NCBI RefSeq assembly: GCF_020386615.1
Contig: NZ_CP077769.1
Span: 5,394,001-5,458,000, forward strand
DNA: 64,000 bases
From: Chitinophaga pendula
GTDB taxonomy: Bacteria; Bacteroidota; Bacteroidia; Chitinophagales; Chitinophagaceae
Direction: 5' to 3'
Shown: positions 1 through 7,433 of the stretch, one piece after another
Layout of the letters: each line of letters opens with the position of its first letter
How positions within the stretch are numbered: the first letter of the stretch is position 1
Program-made: the position numbers and the translations under genes
The notes under the pieces: generated by a model
Databases searched by the model: none
What the model saw: the letters and a program-made list of their open reading frames with translations, nothing else
What the model was told of the DNA's origin: nothing

Positions 1-461
1 CCCTGCAATGCCCTCGCTGTTGGAATGATTGTAGCCAGTAAGTTAGCGGTACTGCCTCCTCGCGTGTTGCGTATCGCCTTACGCATAGTCAATACACGGT
101 TGATTGTGTTCAGGGCGCAAGCAGTCGCGGTATACTCGTTGATCTTATCTTCCGGTAGACGCTTTCCATTTGGCAGGCGGTAGGAATCAAAAAAGTTAAA
201 AGCAGCCCCGTCGTATATCCATGCACTTTTAAACGGAGAGGCAACAGCCCCGGCATATGGATCACCATATTTTTCACAGACCGCTTTTTTAAGACGCTCA
301 GGAAGGCTGTTGTAACTTATTAGCGCAGGGGTGCCATAACATCCGCGTCTAACTATTTCAATTTTTTGTCGCCTAACCAGACTGTCATAGTTGTCCGCGG
401 AGATTATTCCGCCAACCAATTCCGAGTGATTAAGACATAATATGTTATTAAAATAGTCCAT
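1..461 (-). CDS. Mu-like transposase A, N-terminal part (cut by window edge)
   Basis: This open frame starts at the ATG at 461 and runs off the left edge, giving about 153 residues. The N-terminal part (residues 12-65) has the layout of the MuA DNA-binding domain: a 'reading-head' helix region (DNYDSLVRRQKIEIVRRG) followed by a Gly/Tyr turn and the NSLPERLKKAV helix, comparable to the 'NSLP-x-A/E' stretch in MuA. Such domains bind the internal enhancer and phage ends; the DDE catalytic domain would lie outside the window. It starts 14 bases after the stop of the small upstream gene, so the two are probably one early operon. Family assignment rests on motif and context only. Confidence 0.7.
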   Translation of the reverse strand, partial: MDYFNNILCLNHSELVGGIISADNYDSLVRRQKIEIVRRGCYGTPALISYNSLPERLKKAVCEKYGDPYAGAVASPFKSAWIYDGAAFNFFDSYRLPNGKRLPEDKINEYTATACALNTINRVLTMRKAIRNTRGGSTANLLATIIPTARALQ

Positions 462-475
462 AGTGATCAAAAGGT

Positions 476-667
476 TTATTGAGCCGCAGCAACAAGTCTT
501 TGGTATCTCTCTTCGTAACGTTTCTTTACTTCATTCGCGAATGCTGGCTTATAAGCATCGTTTAGGATCATTCTTATATAAGATTCAGATTTGTCAAATT
601 CTTTCGCTAAACATTTAATAACCTGCGCTTTACAGAAGTCATATTTTATTTTTCTACCTTTATTCAT
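476..667 (-). CDS. Small Ner-like DNA-binding protein of the prophage early operon
   Basis: A 63-residue basic protein. A longer frame exists, but it would need a TTG start at 751 inside the operator region, so the ATG at 667 is preferred. The segment AQVIKCLAKEFDKSESYIRM reads as a helix-turn-helix. Position (first gene of the leftward early operon, divergent from the repressor, immediately upstream of the transposase) is that of ner in Mu, which turns down early and repressor transcription. Function is inferred from position and the HTH-like segment; the sequence itself is not one I recognise. Confidence 0.6.
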   Translation of the reverse strand: MNKGRKIKYDFCKAQVIKCLAKEFDKSESYIRMILNDAYKPAFANEVKKRYEERYQRLVAAAQ

Positions 668-772
668 GGAAGACGTTTTTGTATGTTTTACAAATGCAAG
701 TTTATGCGCATTTGCGTATAAAAACAAATATTTTAGCGAAAAAATTCGCAATTGAGAATATAATTTGCGCTA
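668..772. promoter_or_regulatory. Divergent early/repressor control region with TTTGCG-type repeats
   Basis: This 105-base spacer separates the leftward early genes from the rightward repressor. It is very AT-rich and carries several copies, in both orientations, of a TTTGCG/CGCAAA core: around 705-717 within ATGCGCATTTGCG, at 734-740 and 744-750, and at 763-769. A further CGCAAATGCG lies inside the repressor gene near 932. Clustered cores like these are what a repressor/Ner pair would bind. Promoter positions were not resolved. Confidence 0.5.
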
Positions 773-1456
773 ATGACTGTAAATCAAAGAGTTAAAAAAA
801 TCATAGACGACCTCTATTCTGGAAACAAACGAGCCTTTGCAACTGCGATCGGTGTTGCCCCAACTGTAATTGAGAATATTGTAGGTACTAGAAAAGGGAA
901 CCCGTCATTTGATGTATGCCAGAAAATAATATCCGCAAATGCGAATATTAGTACGGATTGGCTAATAACTGGAATTGGTGAAATGTTAAAAGGTGAGCTT
1001 ATTAAAGCACCTGAAGGCCGTTTTAAGAGACATATACGGGCAGACCGTGAAGAAAGAATAGCATTTTATGAAACCGATTTTGAGGCGGGAAAAGGGGTAG
1101 CCTTCTATGACGATATTAGGCACTCTGAACCAGCATACTATATGGATGTCCCAGATTTTGCCGGATGCACTGCGTTTAGGACTTATGGTAAGAGCATGCA
1201 GCCTCAAATCGAACCAGGAGCAATATTGTTTGGTACAAAGGAGGAAGATTGGCAAGAATATTTAGAATATGGACAGATTTACGGAATAGTACTTTCGGAT
1301 AGTAAAAGGTTGTTAAAGCAAATTAAGAAGAGTAAAAAAAGTGATGAATACTTCTTACTTATTAGTGCAAATCCGGAGTTTGACGAATTTGAGATACCTA
1401 AATCAAAAGTTAAAAATCTGTGGCTTATTCATGGTTGGCTCAATAAAAACACATAA
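773..1456 (+). CDS. Prophage CI/LexA-like repressor (XRE HTH + S24 peptidase)
   Basis: 227 residues. Residues 1-70 form an XRE-type helix-turn-helix domain (NKRAFATAIGVAPTVIENIV), including the STDWLITG segment common in Bacteroidota repressors. Residues 125-225 are an S24 peptidase fold, with the serine in YGKSMQPQIEPG and the lysine in KRLLKQIKK as the catalytic pair. It probably keeps the prophage silent and is inactivated by self-cleavage during DNA damage. It is transcribed toward the phage end, as the Mu c gene is, and diverges from the early operon. The ATG at 773 lies directly after the operator cluster. The family is clear; control of this particular phage is inferred. Confidence 0.85.
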   Translation: MTVNQRVKKIIDDLYSGNKRAFATAIGVAPTVIENIVGTRKGNPSFDVCQKIISANANISTDWLITGIGEMLKGELIKAPEGRFKRHIRADREERIAFYETDFEAGKGVAFYDDIRHSEPAYYMDVPDFAGCTAFRTYGKSMQPQIEPGAILFGTKEEDWQEYLEYGQIYGIVLSDSKRLLKQIKKSKKSDEYFLLISANPEFDEFEIPKSKVKNLWLIHGWLNKNT

Positions 1457-1598
1457 AAAGCATCAAAATAGTCAGGTCACAAATCCCAAAAGCCAAGTAT
1501 ATGAATGTTTTTTTTTGAAAAACGCAACCCAAAACAACACTATGTCTTGATTATCAAATAGATAATAGAATTATATTTTGTATGGAAAGTGGCAGTTT

Positions 1599-1664
1599 CC
1601 CCCCTCGAATCGCACTATATAGGGCATTTTTCCCTGTTTTCAGGGCATTTCCCCCTCTCGAATC
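1599..1664. repeat. Paired short direct repeats in the phage end
   Basis: Two pairs of short direct repeats are nested here: CCCTCGAATC-type units at 1603-1611 and 1656-1664, and GGGCATTT followed by a C-run at 1622-1635 and 1643-1655. They lie between the repressor stop and the transposase end sites. Function unknown; an accessory-protein site or a remnant of duplication are both possible. Confidence 0.5.
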
Positions 1665-1685
1665 TGTATCTTTTCTTTAGGTTTT

Positions 1686-1721
1686 GACAGTCCAACTGAC
1701 AGTCCAACTGACAGTCCAACT
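1686..1721. repeat. Three perfect tandem copies of GACAGTCCAACT
   Basis: A 12-base unit is repeated three times without change, between the repressor gene and the phage end sites. A 12-base period is a little over one helical turn, so bound proteins would sit on nearly the same face of the DNA. No open frame uses it. It could be a protein-binding array or slippage product. Confidence 0.9.
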
Positions 1722-1773
1722 CTAAAATTTTTTAAAATGATCGTATACGGGAGTTTTTTTAAAATAGTAAAAA

Positions 1774-1792
1774 TGGACGTTTCGTATTTAAA
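1774..1792 (+). other. Phage end-binding site, inner copy
   Basis: TGGACGTTTCGTATTTAAA, 18 of 19 bases identical to the copy at 1909. On the opposite strand it reads ACGAAACGTCCA, which contains the CGAAA core also seen in Mu end sites. Interpreted as a transposase binding site of the phage left end. Confidence 0.6.
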
Positions 1793-1908
1793 AAATCAGA
1801 TCATTGTTAATTAGTTATCAATAACTTAAAGTTTTAGCAGTTTAATTGACCTTCTGCTTTTAAATATGTTTGGTTTAGTATTTAAAATTGACCTAAAATT
1901 GATGCTAA

Positions 1909-1927
1909 TGGACGTTTTGTATTTAAA
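1909..1927 (+). other. Phage end-binding site, middle copy
   Basis: TGGACGTTTTGTATTTAAA, in the same orientation as the other two copies. The three starts (1774, 1909, 2002) are spaced 135 and 93 bases apart, comparable to the uneven spacing of the three left-end sites in Mu. Confidence 0.6.
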
Positions 1928-2001
1928 CGAAGAATACGCTAAAATCGCCTGAAATTCAGTATGGTCGTGCGTTTGCCGCACTTTTCTCTATTGTTTTATT
2001 T

Positions 2002-2018
2002 TGGACATTTCGTTTTCT
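2002..2018 (+). other. Phage end-binding site, outermost copy
   Basis: TGGACATTTCGTTTTCT, a diverged copy of the same site. It ends six bases before the CA at 2023-2024, which is taken as the phage terminus. This placement of the outermost site right at the end is what fixes the proposed boundary. Confidence 0.5.
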
Positions 2019-2024
2019 CCCCCA

Positions 2025-2527
2025 TAATCGGTGTGCCGGAGGACGGGCAGTTGTTACAGACGGTATTCATCGGCGGGGTGAACCTGGTCTTCACTTTGCT
2101 GGCGATGTTGCTGGTAGATAAGCTGGGGCGTAAGCCACTGATGCTGATTGGCGCAGGGGGGCTGACGTTGCTGTACCTGTTGGTAGTGCGTATGCTGGCG
2201 GAGGATTCTGCGAGTGTATCATGGTTCCTGCTGGCCGCTATTGGTTTGTATGCTATGTCGCTGGCACCGGTGACCTGGGTATTGATATCGGAGATCTTCC
2301 CGACGAAGGTGCGCAGTGCTGCTACTTCTATTGCTGTTATCAGCTTATGGGCGGCCTATTTTGTATTGGTATTTACTTTCCCTATACTTTTTGCTCATCT
2401 GAAAGACAGTACATTTTATATCTATGCTGTGATATGCCTGCTGGGAATGCTGTTTGTATGGTGGAAAGTGAAAGAGACGAAAGGCAGGACATTGGAAGAG
2501 CTAGAAGAAGCAATTGTGAGACACTGA
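2025..2527 (+). pseudogene. MFS sugar porter, C-terminal fragment split by the prophage
   Basis: About 167 residues match the C-terminal third of a XylE/GLUT-type sugar:proton symporter, whose usual length is 450-490. Visible signatures are the VDKLGRKPL loop between membrane segments, several hydrophobic helices, VLISEIFPTKVRS (the 'PAEIFPxxxR' family signature) and a final KVKETKGRTLEELE ('PETKGrtLEEi'). Some 300 N-terminal residues and the promoter are missing. Coding sense begins exactly where the phage end is placed; an ATG at 1961 would read through phage end DNA and is not a natural start. The missing half should lie beyond the phage's other end. It stands upstream of a SusC/SusD locus and probably once served that locus. 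Confidence 0.75.
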
Positions 2528-2859
2528 TATAATCCAGGTGCAGTATATCTATACTGGCTGGTCCATTATCATCTGAACCGTATAATAATCCATCAGTTTC
2601 ATAATAAACGCCATTGTAAACGACGTTGATATCTACGAATTTCGTAAGAGATACAAATAGCGAGAGCGTATACCGTGTAATTGTATACGTAATTTTTTCA
2701 AGGTAAGTGGCGGCATAATATGTTTGCCAGGTCATGATTTCACGTTAGTAATAAATTTCACTTCAGCAGCATCTATTTAGAGTATTGTGCCTATACTATT
2801 ATAATCAACCATCATCAATTTAAGGGGATCATTCTATCAAATTCGCAAAACACGTTCAC
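2528..2859. other. Spacer before the first SusC gene
   Basis: 332 bases with no supported gene. A leftward frame overlaps it (from 2735, mostly inside the transporter remnant) but is not convincing. The last 60 bases before the SusC ATG are AT-rich and should hold its promoter; no clear TAnnTTTG box was seen. Confidence 0.5.
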
Positions 2860-5800
2860 ATGAAGAAACTGTTTCTATTCATTATGCTGCTTGCGGCTTT
2901 ACCCGTCCTATATCCACAGCGGGGGCTTGGGCAGCAGAAAATCACATCTGTACTAACCGGAAAAATATTAGAAGCCGGCAGCCGGTTACCGCTGGCCGGG
3001 GCCAGTGTGAGCATACTGGGTAAGTCAGGTGCATCGAGAGCAGATGCTGACGGTATGTTCCGTTTGTCTGTTGAAGGTAAGGCGATCATTATGGTCAGTT
3101 ATGTAGGTTATGCTTCCAAGAGTGTGGAATTGAGTGAGGGGCAGGCTACGGTAGAAATACTACTCACTAAAAAGGCCTCTGACCTGGAGGATGTGGTGGT
3201 GATCGGATATGGTAAGCAAAAGAAGAAAGATATCACCAGTGCTATTTCGAGCATATCGGGTGATGAGATCAAACAGATGCCGGTAACGACTATCAACGGG
3301 GCGTTACAATCGCGTATACCCGGTATGCAGGTACAGCATACGGGACATGAGCCCGGCGCCGGTACTAATGTGAAGATACGCGGTATTAACTCTATTACGC
3401 AGGGCGCTGGTCCTATTTATGTGGTGGACGGTGTGATCACTACCGGCGACTTGCGCGAGATCAATCCGAATGACGTAGCATCAATTGATGTATTAAAGGA
3501 TGCTTCTGCAGCTGCTATCTATGGCGCCAGGGCAGCGGAAGGGGTGGTTATCATCACGACCAAAAAAGCCAGTACCGGCAGGGCCAGCATCAACTATGAC
3601 GCTTATTACGGGGTGCAGAAGATCGTAAAAGGGTATGATTTTATTGACAACATTGACGACTACGTGCATTTGCGCCGATTGGGGTGGAGCGATGAAGATC
3701 CGCGGGCATGGCCGATCGGCGATTCTGCTGCGGATGCTAAACTATTCCATCCGCTGGAGCTGAAGAGCATTGCTAACCGTAAGTGGTATGACTGGGAATC
3801 GGTAGTAACGAGGCCGGCCCCTATGCAGAGCCATACGCTCAGTGTATCTAACGGTGTAGGCAAGAACAAACTGTACCTGAGCGGCAACTACCTGAACCAG
3901 GACGGTATCATCCGCGGTTCCAACTTCACACGTTATTCTGTGAAAGCGAATGTAGAGTCGGAGCTGAATGATAAAGTAAAGGCCGGTATCAACTCTAACT
4001 TCTCACATATCAATAACAAGGTGGTAAGTAATGAGACCTACTACAATGCGGTGACCATGAGCCCCTTGTTTCCTATCTACAATGATGACGGTACACCGTC
4101 TTCGAACATAGACCCCTCTTCGGGCAACATACAATTCAACAACCCCGTAACGCTGACCGAATCGCCTATACAGCGTGTAGACGACCGTTATATTGCGAAT
4201 GTGTATGTAGAATACAAGGTGATCAAGGATCTTCAGTTCCGTTCCAGCTTTGGCGTAGACATTTACAAGAACCAGCAATTCGAATATTATCCGCGGACGA
4301 CCAGTAATGGCTTCTCGAAAAACGGGGTAGCGAAGGCACAGAATTTTGGTTACCGGGATATGTTGTGGGAGAATACGTTGACCTATGATTACAATCCTCA
4401 TCAGCACCACTCCTTCAATTTCCTTGGTGGTTTCACTTATCAGCGACGCCGGCAGGAGTGGAATTATGAGGAGGCATCGGGCTTTCCGACTGATGAGCTG
4501 ACATATAAAAACATGTCGCTGGCCAGCCGGCGGGATAATATTTCCAGTGATTATTTCAACTGGGCGATACAGTCTTTGCTGGGGCGTGTGATCTACAAGT
4601 ATAAGGACCGTTATATCCTGAATGGTACGGTGCGCCGGGATGGCTCTTCGCGTTTTGGATCGAAGAACAAATACGGGGTGTTCCCTTCTGTCAGTGGTGC
4701 ATGGCGATTAATAGACGAACCTTTTATCGGTATCCGGACGAAGACGGTACTGAGTGATGCGAAGTTGCGTGTAAGTTATGGTGTGATCGGTAACCAGGAG
4801 ATTCCCTGGGATGCTACCTTTTTCCGTATGAATGCGGCAGCTTATCCTTTCAATGGCAGTACGCAGACAACCGGTTACCAGGTAAACGGCAGTGTGCTGG
4901 GTAATGATGCTTTGCAATGGGAGAGCCAACATCAATTCAATGCCGGTGTGGATCTGGCTATTATCAATGACCGTATCCGGGTCAGTTTTGATTATTACAA
5001 CAAGAACGTACGCAACTTGTTATTGCGGGCTGACTTGCCGGTATCGCAAGGTTTCGATACGAAATGGATCAATGTAGCGGAGATGAATACCCGCGGTATG
5101 GATGTGAGCCTGAAGGTATCGCCGGTGAAGACCAAAAATTTTGACTGGCAGCTGGATATCAACTGGTCGAAGTACCGTTCTAAGGTGACGTCGTTGTTGC
5201 CCGGCAGGGATTCGCTCAGTCCTTACCTGAAGGTAGGCGAAGCGCCTAACAGCCTGATCGTGGACTATGTGTATGACGGGTTGTACAATGCCGGGGATGA
5301 TTTCAAATTAAATCCCGGTGGCCGGCCCGGAGATGTACGTGTTAAGGATATGGACGGTAACGGGGTGATCAACCAGTTCGACCGTACTATTGTAGGCCGT
5401 ACCGTGCCGAAGGGATGGGGAGGTATCTGGAACTATGTGCGGTTCAAACAATTCTCGCTGGTGGTATTTGCCAACTATATGTACGGGCAGGATATCAGTA
5501 ACCGTGCTTACCAGGATTACCTGTATTCTACAGATAACCGTCGCCGTATCCTGAAATCGGGATTGAATTACTGGACACCGGAGCACACACAGACGGATCT
5601 GCCGAGGCCTAATGTATTTGGCCGTTCTGTGCGTACGCTGCCGGCGGGTACGTCCAGCTTTATTGTACAGAAAGGGGATTTCATCCGTATCCGGAATATT
5701 ACACTTTCCTATGACTTTACTGCGAAGATGCTGAGTAAGCTCAAGGTGAATTCACTGCGGGTGTATGCGCAGGTGATGGAGCCATTCCTGATCACGAAGT

Positions 5801-5892
5801 ACAAGGGTATAGATCCTGAGATCGGGGTGAGTCAGTATGATGTGTACCCGCGTTACCGGACGTTCCTGGCAGGTGTTCAACTCAGTCTGTAA
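2860..5892 (+). CDS. SusC-like TonB-dependent outer-membrane transporter
   Basis: 1010 residues. A signal peptide (residues 1-24) is followed by a carboxypeptidase-like regulatory domain (about 30-108, with the VSYVGYASKSV strand), then a TonB plug domain (about 112-235; VVVIGYGKQKKKD, IYVVDGV, IDVLKDASAAAIYGARAAEG, VVIITTKK) and a long barrel ending in a C-terminal aromatic/hydrophobic strand (GVQLSL). It imports a glycan-derived oligosaccharide across the outer membrane using TonB energy. There is no N-terminal STN domain, so sigma/anti-sigma control is not expected. SusD follows 18 bases later and a glycoside hydrolase after that. The substrate cannot be read from the sequence. Confidence 0.95.
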   Translation: MKKLFLFIMLLAALPVLYPQRGLGQQKITSVLTGKILEAGSRLPLAGASVSILGKSGASRADADGMFRLSVEGKAIIMVSYVGYASKSVELSEGQATVEILLTKKASDLEDVVVIGYGKQKKKDITSAISSISGDEIKQMPVTTINGALQSRIPGMQVQHTGHEPGAGTNVKIRGINSITQGAGPIYVVDGVITTGDLREINPNDVASIDVLKDASAAAIYGARAAEGVVIITTKKASTGRASINYDAYYGVQKIVKGYDFIDNIDDYVHLRRLGWSDEDPRAWPIGDSAADAKLFHPLELKSIANRKWYDWESVVTRPAPMQSHTLSVSNGVGKNKLYLSGNYLNQDGIIRGSNFTRYSVKANVESELNDKVKAGINSNFSHINNKVVSNETYYNAVTMSPLFPIYNDDGTPSSNIDPSSGNIQFNNPVTLTESPIQRVDDRYIANVYVEYKVIKDLQFRSSFGVDIYKNQQFEYYPRTTSNGFSKNGVAKAQNFGYRDMLWENTLTYDYNPHQHHSFNFLGGFTYQRRRQEWNYEEASGFPTDELTYKNMSLASRRDNISSDYFNWAIQSLLGRVIYKYKDRYILNGTVRRDGSSRFGSKNKYGVFPSVSGAWRLIDEPFIGIRTKTVLSDAKLRVSYGVIGNQEIPWDATFFRMNAAAYPFNGSTQTTGYQVNGSVLGNDALQWESQHQFNAGVDLAIINDRIRVSFDYYNKNVRNLLLRADLPVSQGFDTKWINVAEMNTRGMDVSLKVSPVKTKNFDWQLDINWSKYRSKVTSLLPGRDSLSPYLKVGEAPNSLIVDYVYDGLYNAGDDFKLNPGGRPGDVRVKDMDGNGVINQFDRTIVGRTVPKGWGGIWNYVRFKQFSLVVFANYMYGQDISNRAYQDYLYSTDNRRRILKSGLNYWTPEHTQTDLPRPNVFGRSVRTLPAGTSSFIVQKGDFIRIRNITLSYDFTAKMLSKLKVNSLRVYAQVMEPFLITKYKGIDPEIGVSQYDVYPRYRTFLAGVQLSL

Positions 5893-5910
5893 TCTTAAAA
5901 CCTTTTATTC

Positions 5911-7428
5911 ATGCGTAATTACACAACATCACTATATAAGGCAGCGGCTGTTCTGACAGTGAGTGCCGGTATTTTTTTCACTTCCTGCAGCAAGCAGCTG
6001 GACATTAAACCCGAGGTGTTTGTAACACCGGACCGGTTGTATAAGGACGAAGCCGGTGCTACGGCCGGATTGACCGGTGTGTACCGTCAGCTGTTGGAGC
6101 TAAAGCGATCTGACTATTATTTTTTGGGCGTAGTGGGTACTGACGAAGGGAAGACCACCGCATTTGTGGCTACATGGGGTGGTTACTGGGCGCACTATGC
6201 TGGTATCAACAATTACAATAACCTGCTTACGCCACAGAATCAGTTGGTGGAAGGCATGTGGAATACGCTGTACAAAGGTATCAGCAATGCGAATATAGCC
6301 ATCCGTTATATTCCCGGGGCGAGTGCGCCTGGGGCGGCAAAGGACCGGCTGTCTGCGGAGGCGAAGTTCTTGCGTGCGGTATTTTACTTTCAGCTGGTAC
6401 AGTTCTTCGGGCCGGTGCCTTTGCATACGGAGCAGGTGAAAGCGGAAGCTGATGCCAAGGGCGGTTATCCGCGGGCAGCCACGGAAGATGTGTATGCATT
6501 GATCATTGCCGATCTGAAATTTGCGGCGGAACATCTCAGCAACAAGGGACCCGGCAATGTGGGCAGGGCTAACAAGGAGGCTGCTATTGCCTTGCTGGGC
6601 AAGGTATACCTGACCCGTAAGGAGTATCAGCTGGCGCAGCAGACACTATCTCCTCTCCTATCGTCTACGGTAGTACGGCTGTTGACTAATTATGCCGACC
6701 TGTTTAAGGAGGAGAATGAGAACAATGCGGAGTCGTTGTTTGAGATACAATGTTCCAATGAGAACAACAATACGAACAACCTTGCCAGTACTTTAGGCGG
6801 GTGGCATATTCCCAACACTTATCCTGGAGGTGGTGGTCATGTGGTGATCTCTACAGATTATTATAATAGCAGTTTTGAGTCGGCTGCGGATAAGCGTAAG
6901 GATGCTTCTGTGCGCAGCCGGTTTTTCAATGCGGACGGGCAGGAGGTAGATTATTCCTGGTGGGGTGATGTGGGTAAGCCGCATGTTAAGAAGTATGACA
7001 TTACGGCCGGGGTATCGCGGAATGGCGGTGAGTCGTCCAGGAACCTGTACTATTTGCGATATGCGGATGTGTTGCTGATGTACGCGGAGGCGCAGAATGA
7101 GTTGGGCAATACATCAGAGGCATTGACCTATCTGAATAAGATCCGCAGTCGTGCGGGGTTGGTGAATTGGGAGAACATACCCGGTCATTCGCCAGCGCAA
7201 TCGACCCTGCGTGCGGAGTTACTTAAAGAGAGAATGCGGGAGCTGGGCTTTGAGGGATGGCGTTGGTTTGATCTGAAACGCACGGATCAGCTGCTGACAC
7301 AGACACGTGCCTATAATGCGGAAGCCAGTTCCAATATGACGCAGAAACATCTGTTACTGCCAATACCAGCCAAAGAATTTGAGACGAATACTGCTTTAAA
7401 ACCGGCAGATCAGAACCCAGGTTATTGA
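5911..7428 (+). CDS. SusD-like outer-membrane glycan-binding lipoprotein
   Basis: 505 residues. A lipoprotein signal peptide ends at Cys26 (GIFFTSC), placing the protein on the outer membrane as the lid of the SusC partner encoded just upstream. The TPR-like N-terminal half contains EAKFLRAVFYFQLVQFFGPVP (about 150-170), a hallmark of the family. The C-terminal half has the YADVLLMYAEAQNELG and KIRSRAGL stretches, then ERMRELGFEGWRWFDLKRT, all typical of RagB/SusD. It ends with LLPIPAKEF, also conserved. Length is normal for the family. Stop and the next start are separated by five bases, so the hydrolase is almost certainly cotranscribed. Confidence 0.95.
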   Translation: MRNYTTSLYKAAAVLTVSAGIFFTSCSKQLDIKPEVFVTPDRLYKDEAGATAGLTGVYRQLLELKRSDYYFLGVVGTDEGKTTAFVATWGGYWAHYAGINNYNNLLTPQNQLVEGMWNTLYKGISNANIAIRYIPGASAPGAAKDRLSAEAKFLRAVFYFQLVQFFGPVPLHTEQVKAEADAKGGYPRAATEDVYALIIADLKFAAEHLSNKGPGNVGRANKEAAIALLGKVYLTRKEYQLAQQTLSPLLSSTVVRLLTNYADLFKEENENNAESLFEIQCSNENNNTNNLASTLGGWHIPNTYPGGGGHVVISTDYYNSSFESAADKRKDASVRSRFFNADGQEVDYSWWGDVGKPHVKKYDITAGVSRNGGESSRNLYYLRYADVLLMYAEAQNELGNTSEALTYLNKIRSRAGLVNWENIPGHSPAQSTLRAELLKERMRELGFEGWRWFDLKRTDQLLTQTRAYNAEASSNMTQKHLLLPIPAKEFETNTALKPADQNPGY

Positions 7429-7433
7429 TAATT

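Larger units (their letters stand above)
1..2024 (-). mobile_element. Left end of a Mu-like transposable prophage (partial)
   Basis: The order matches the immunity end of phage Mu: a repressor transcribed toward the phage end, and a divergent small DNA-binding gene followed by a transposase transcribed into the phage. A non-coding end of about 570 bp carries three direct copies of a TGGACrTTTCGT-type site. The stretch is visibly more AT-rich than the rest of the window, and the reading frame just beyond it is a headless transporter gene. The boundary at 2024/2025 is inferred: read inward on the minus strand, the phage would begin with TG, six bases before the outermost end site, as in Mu. The rest of the phage lies left of the window. 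Confidence 0.8.

Noticed and set aside
1961..2024. ATG at 1961 as the natural start of the transporter
   Set aside because: It would yield a protein beginning in phage end DNA, containing the outermost end site, and lacking two thirds of the family fold. Family similarity only begins at about 2025.
2382..2735. Leftward 117-residue frame overlapping the transporter remnant and the spacer
   Set aside because: About 45% of it lies antisense to the transporter coding sequence, and no motif or signal peptide is visible. The spacer half has a few protein-like stretches, so a decayed gene fragment cannot be excluded, but there is no support for an active gene.
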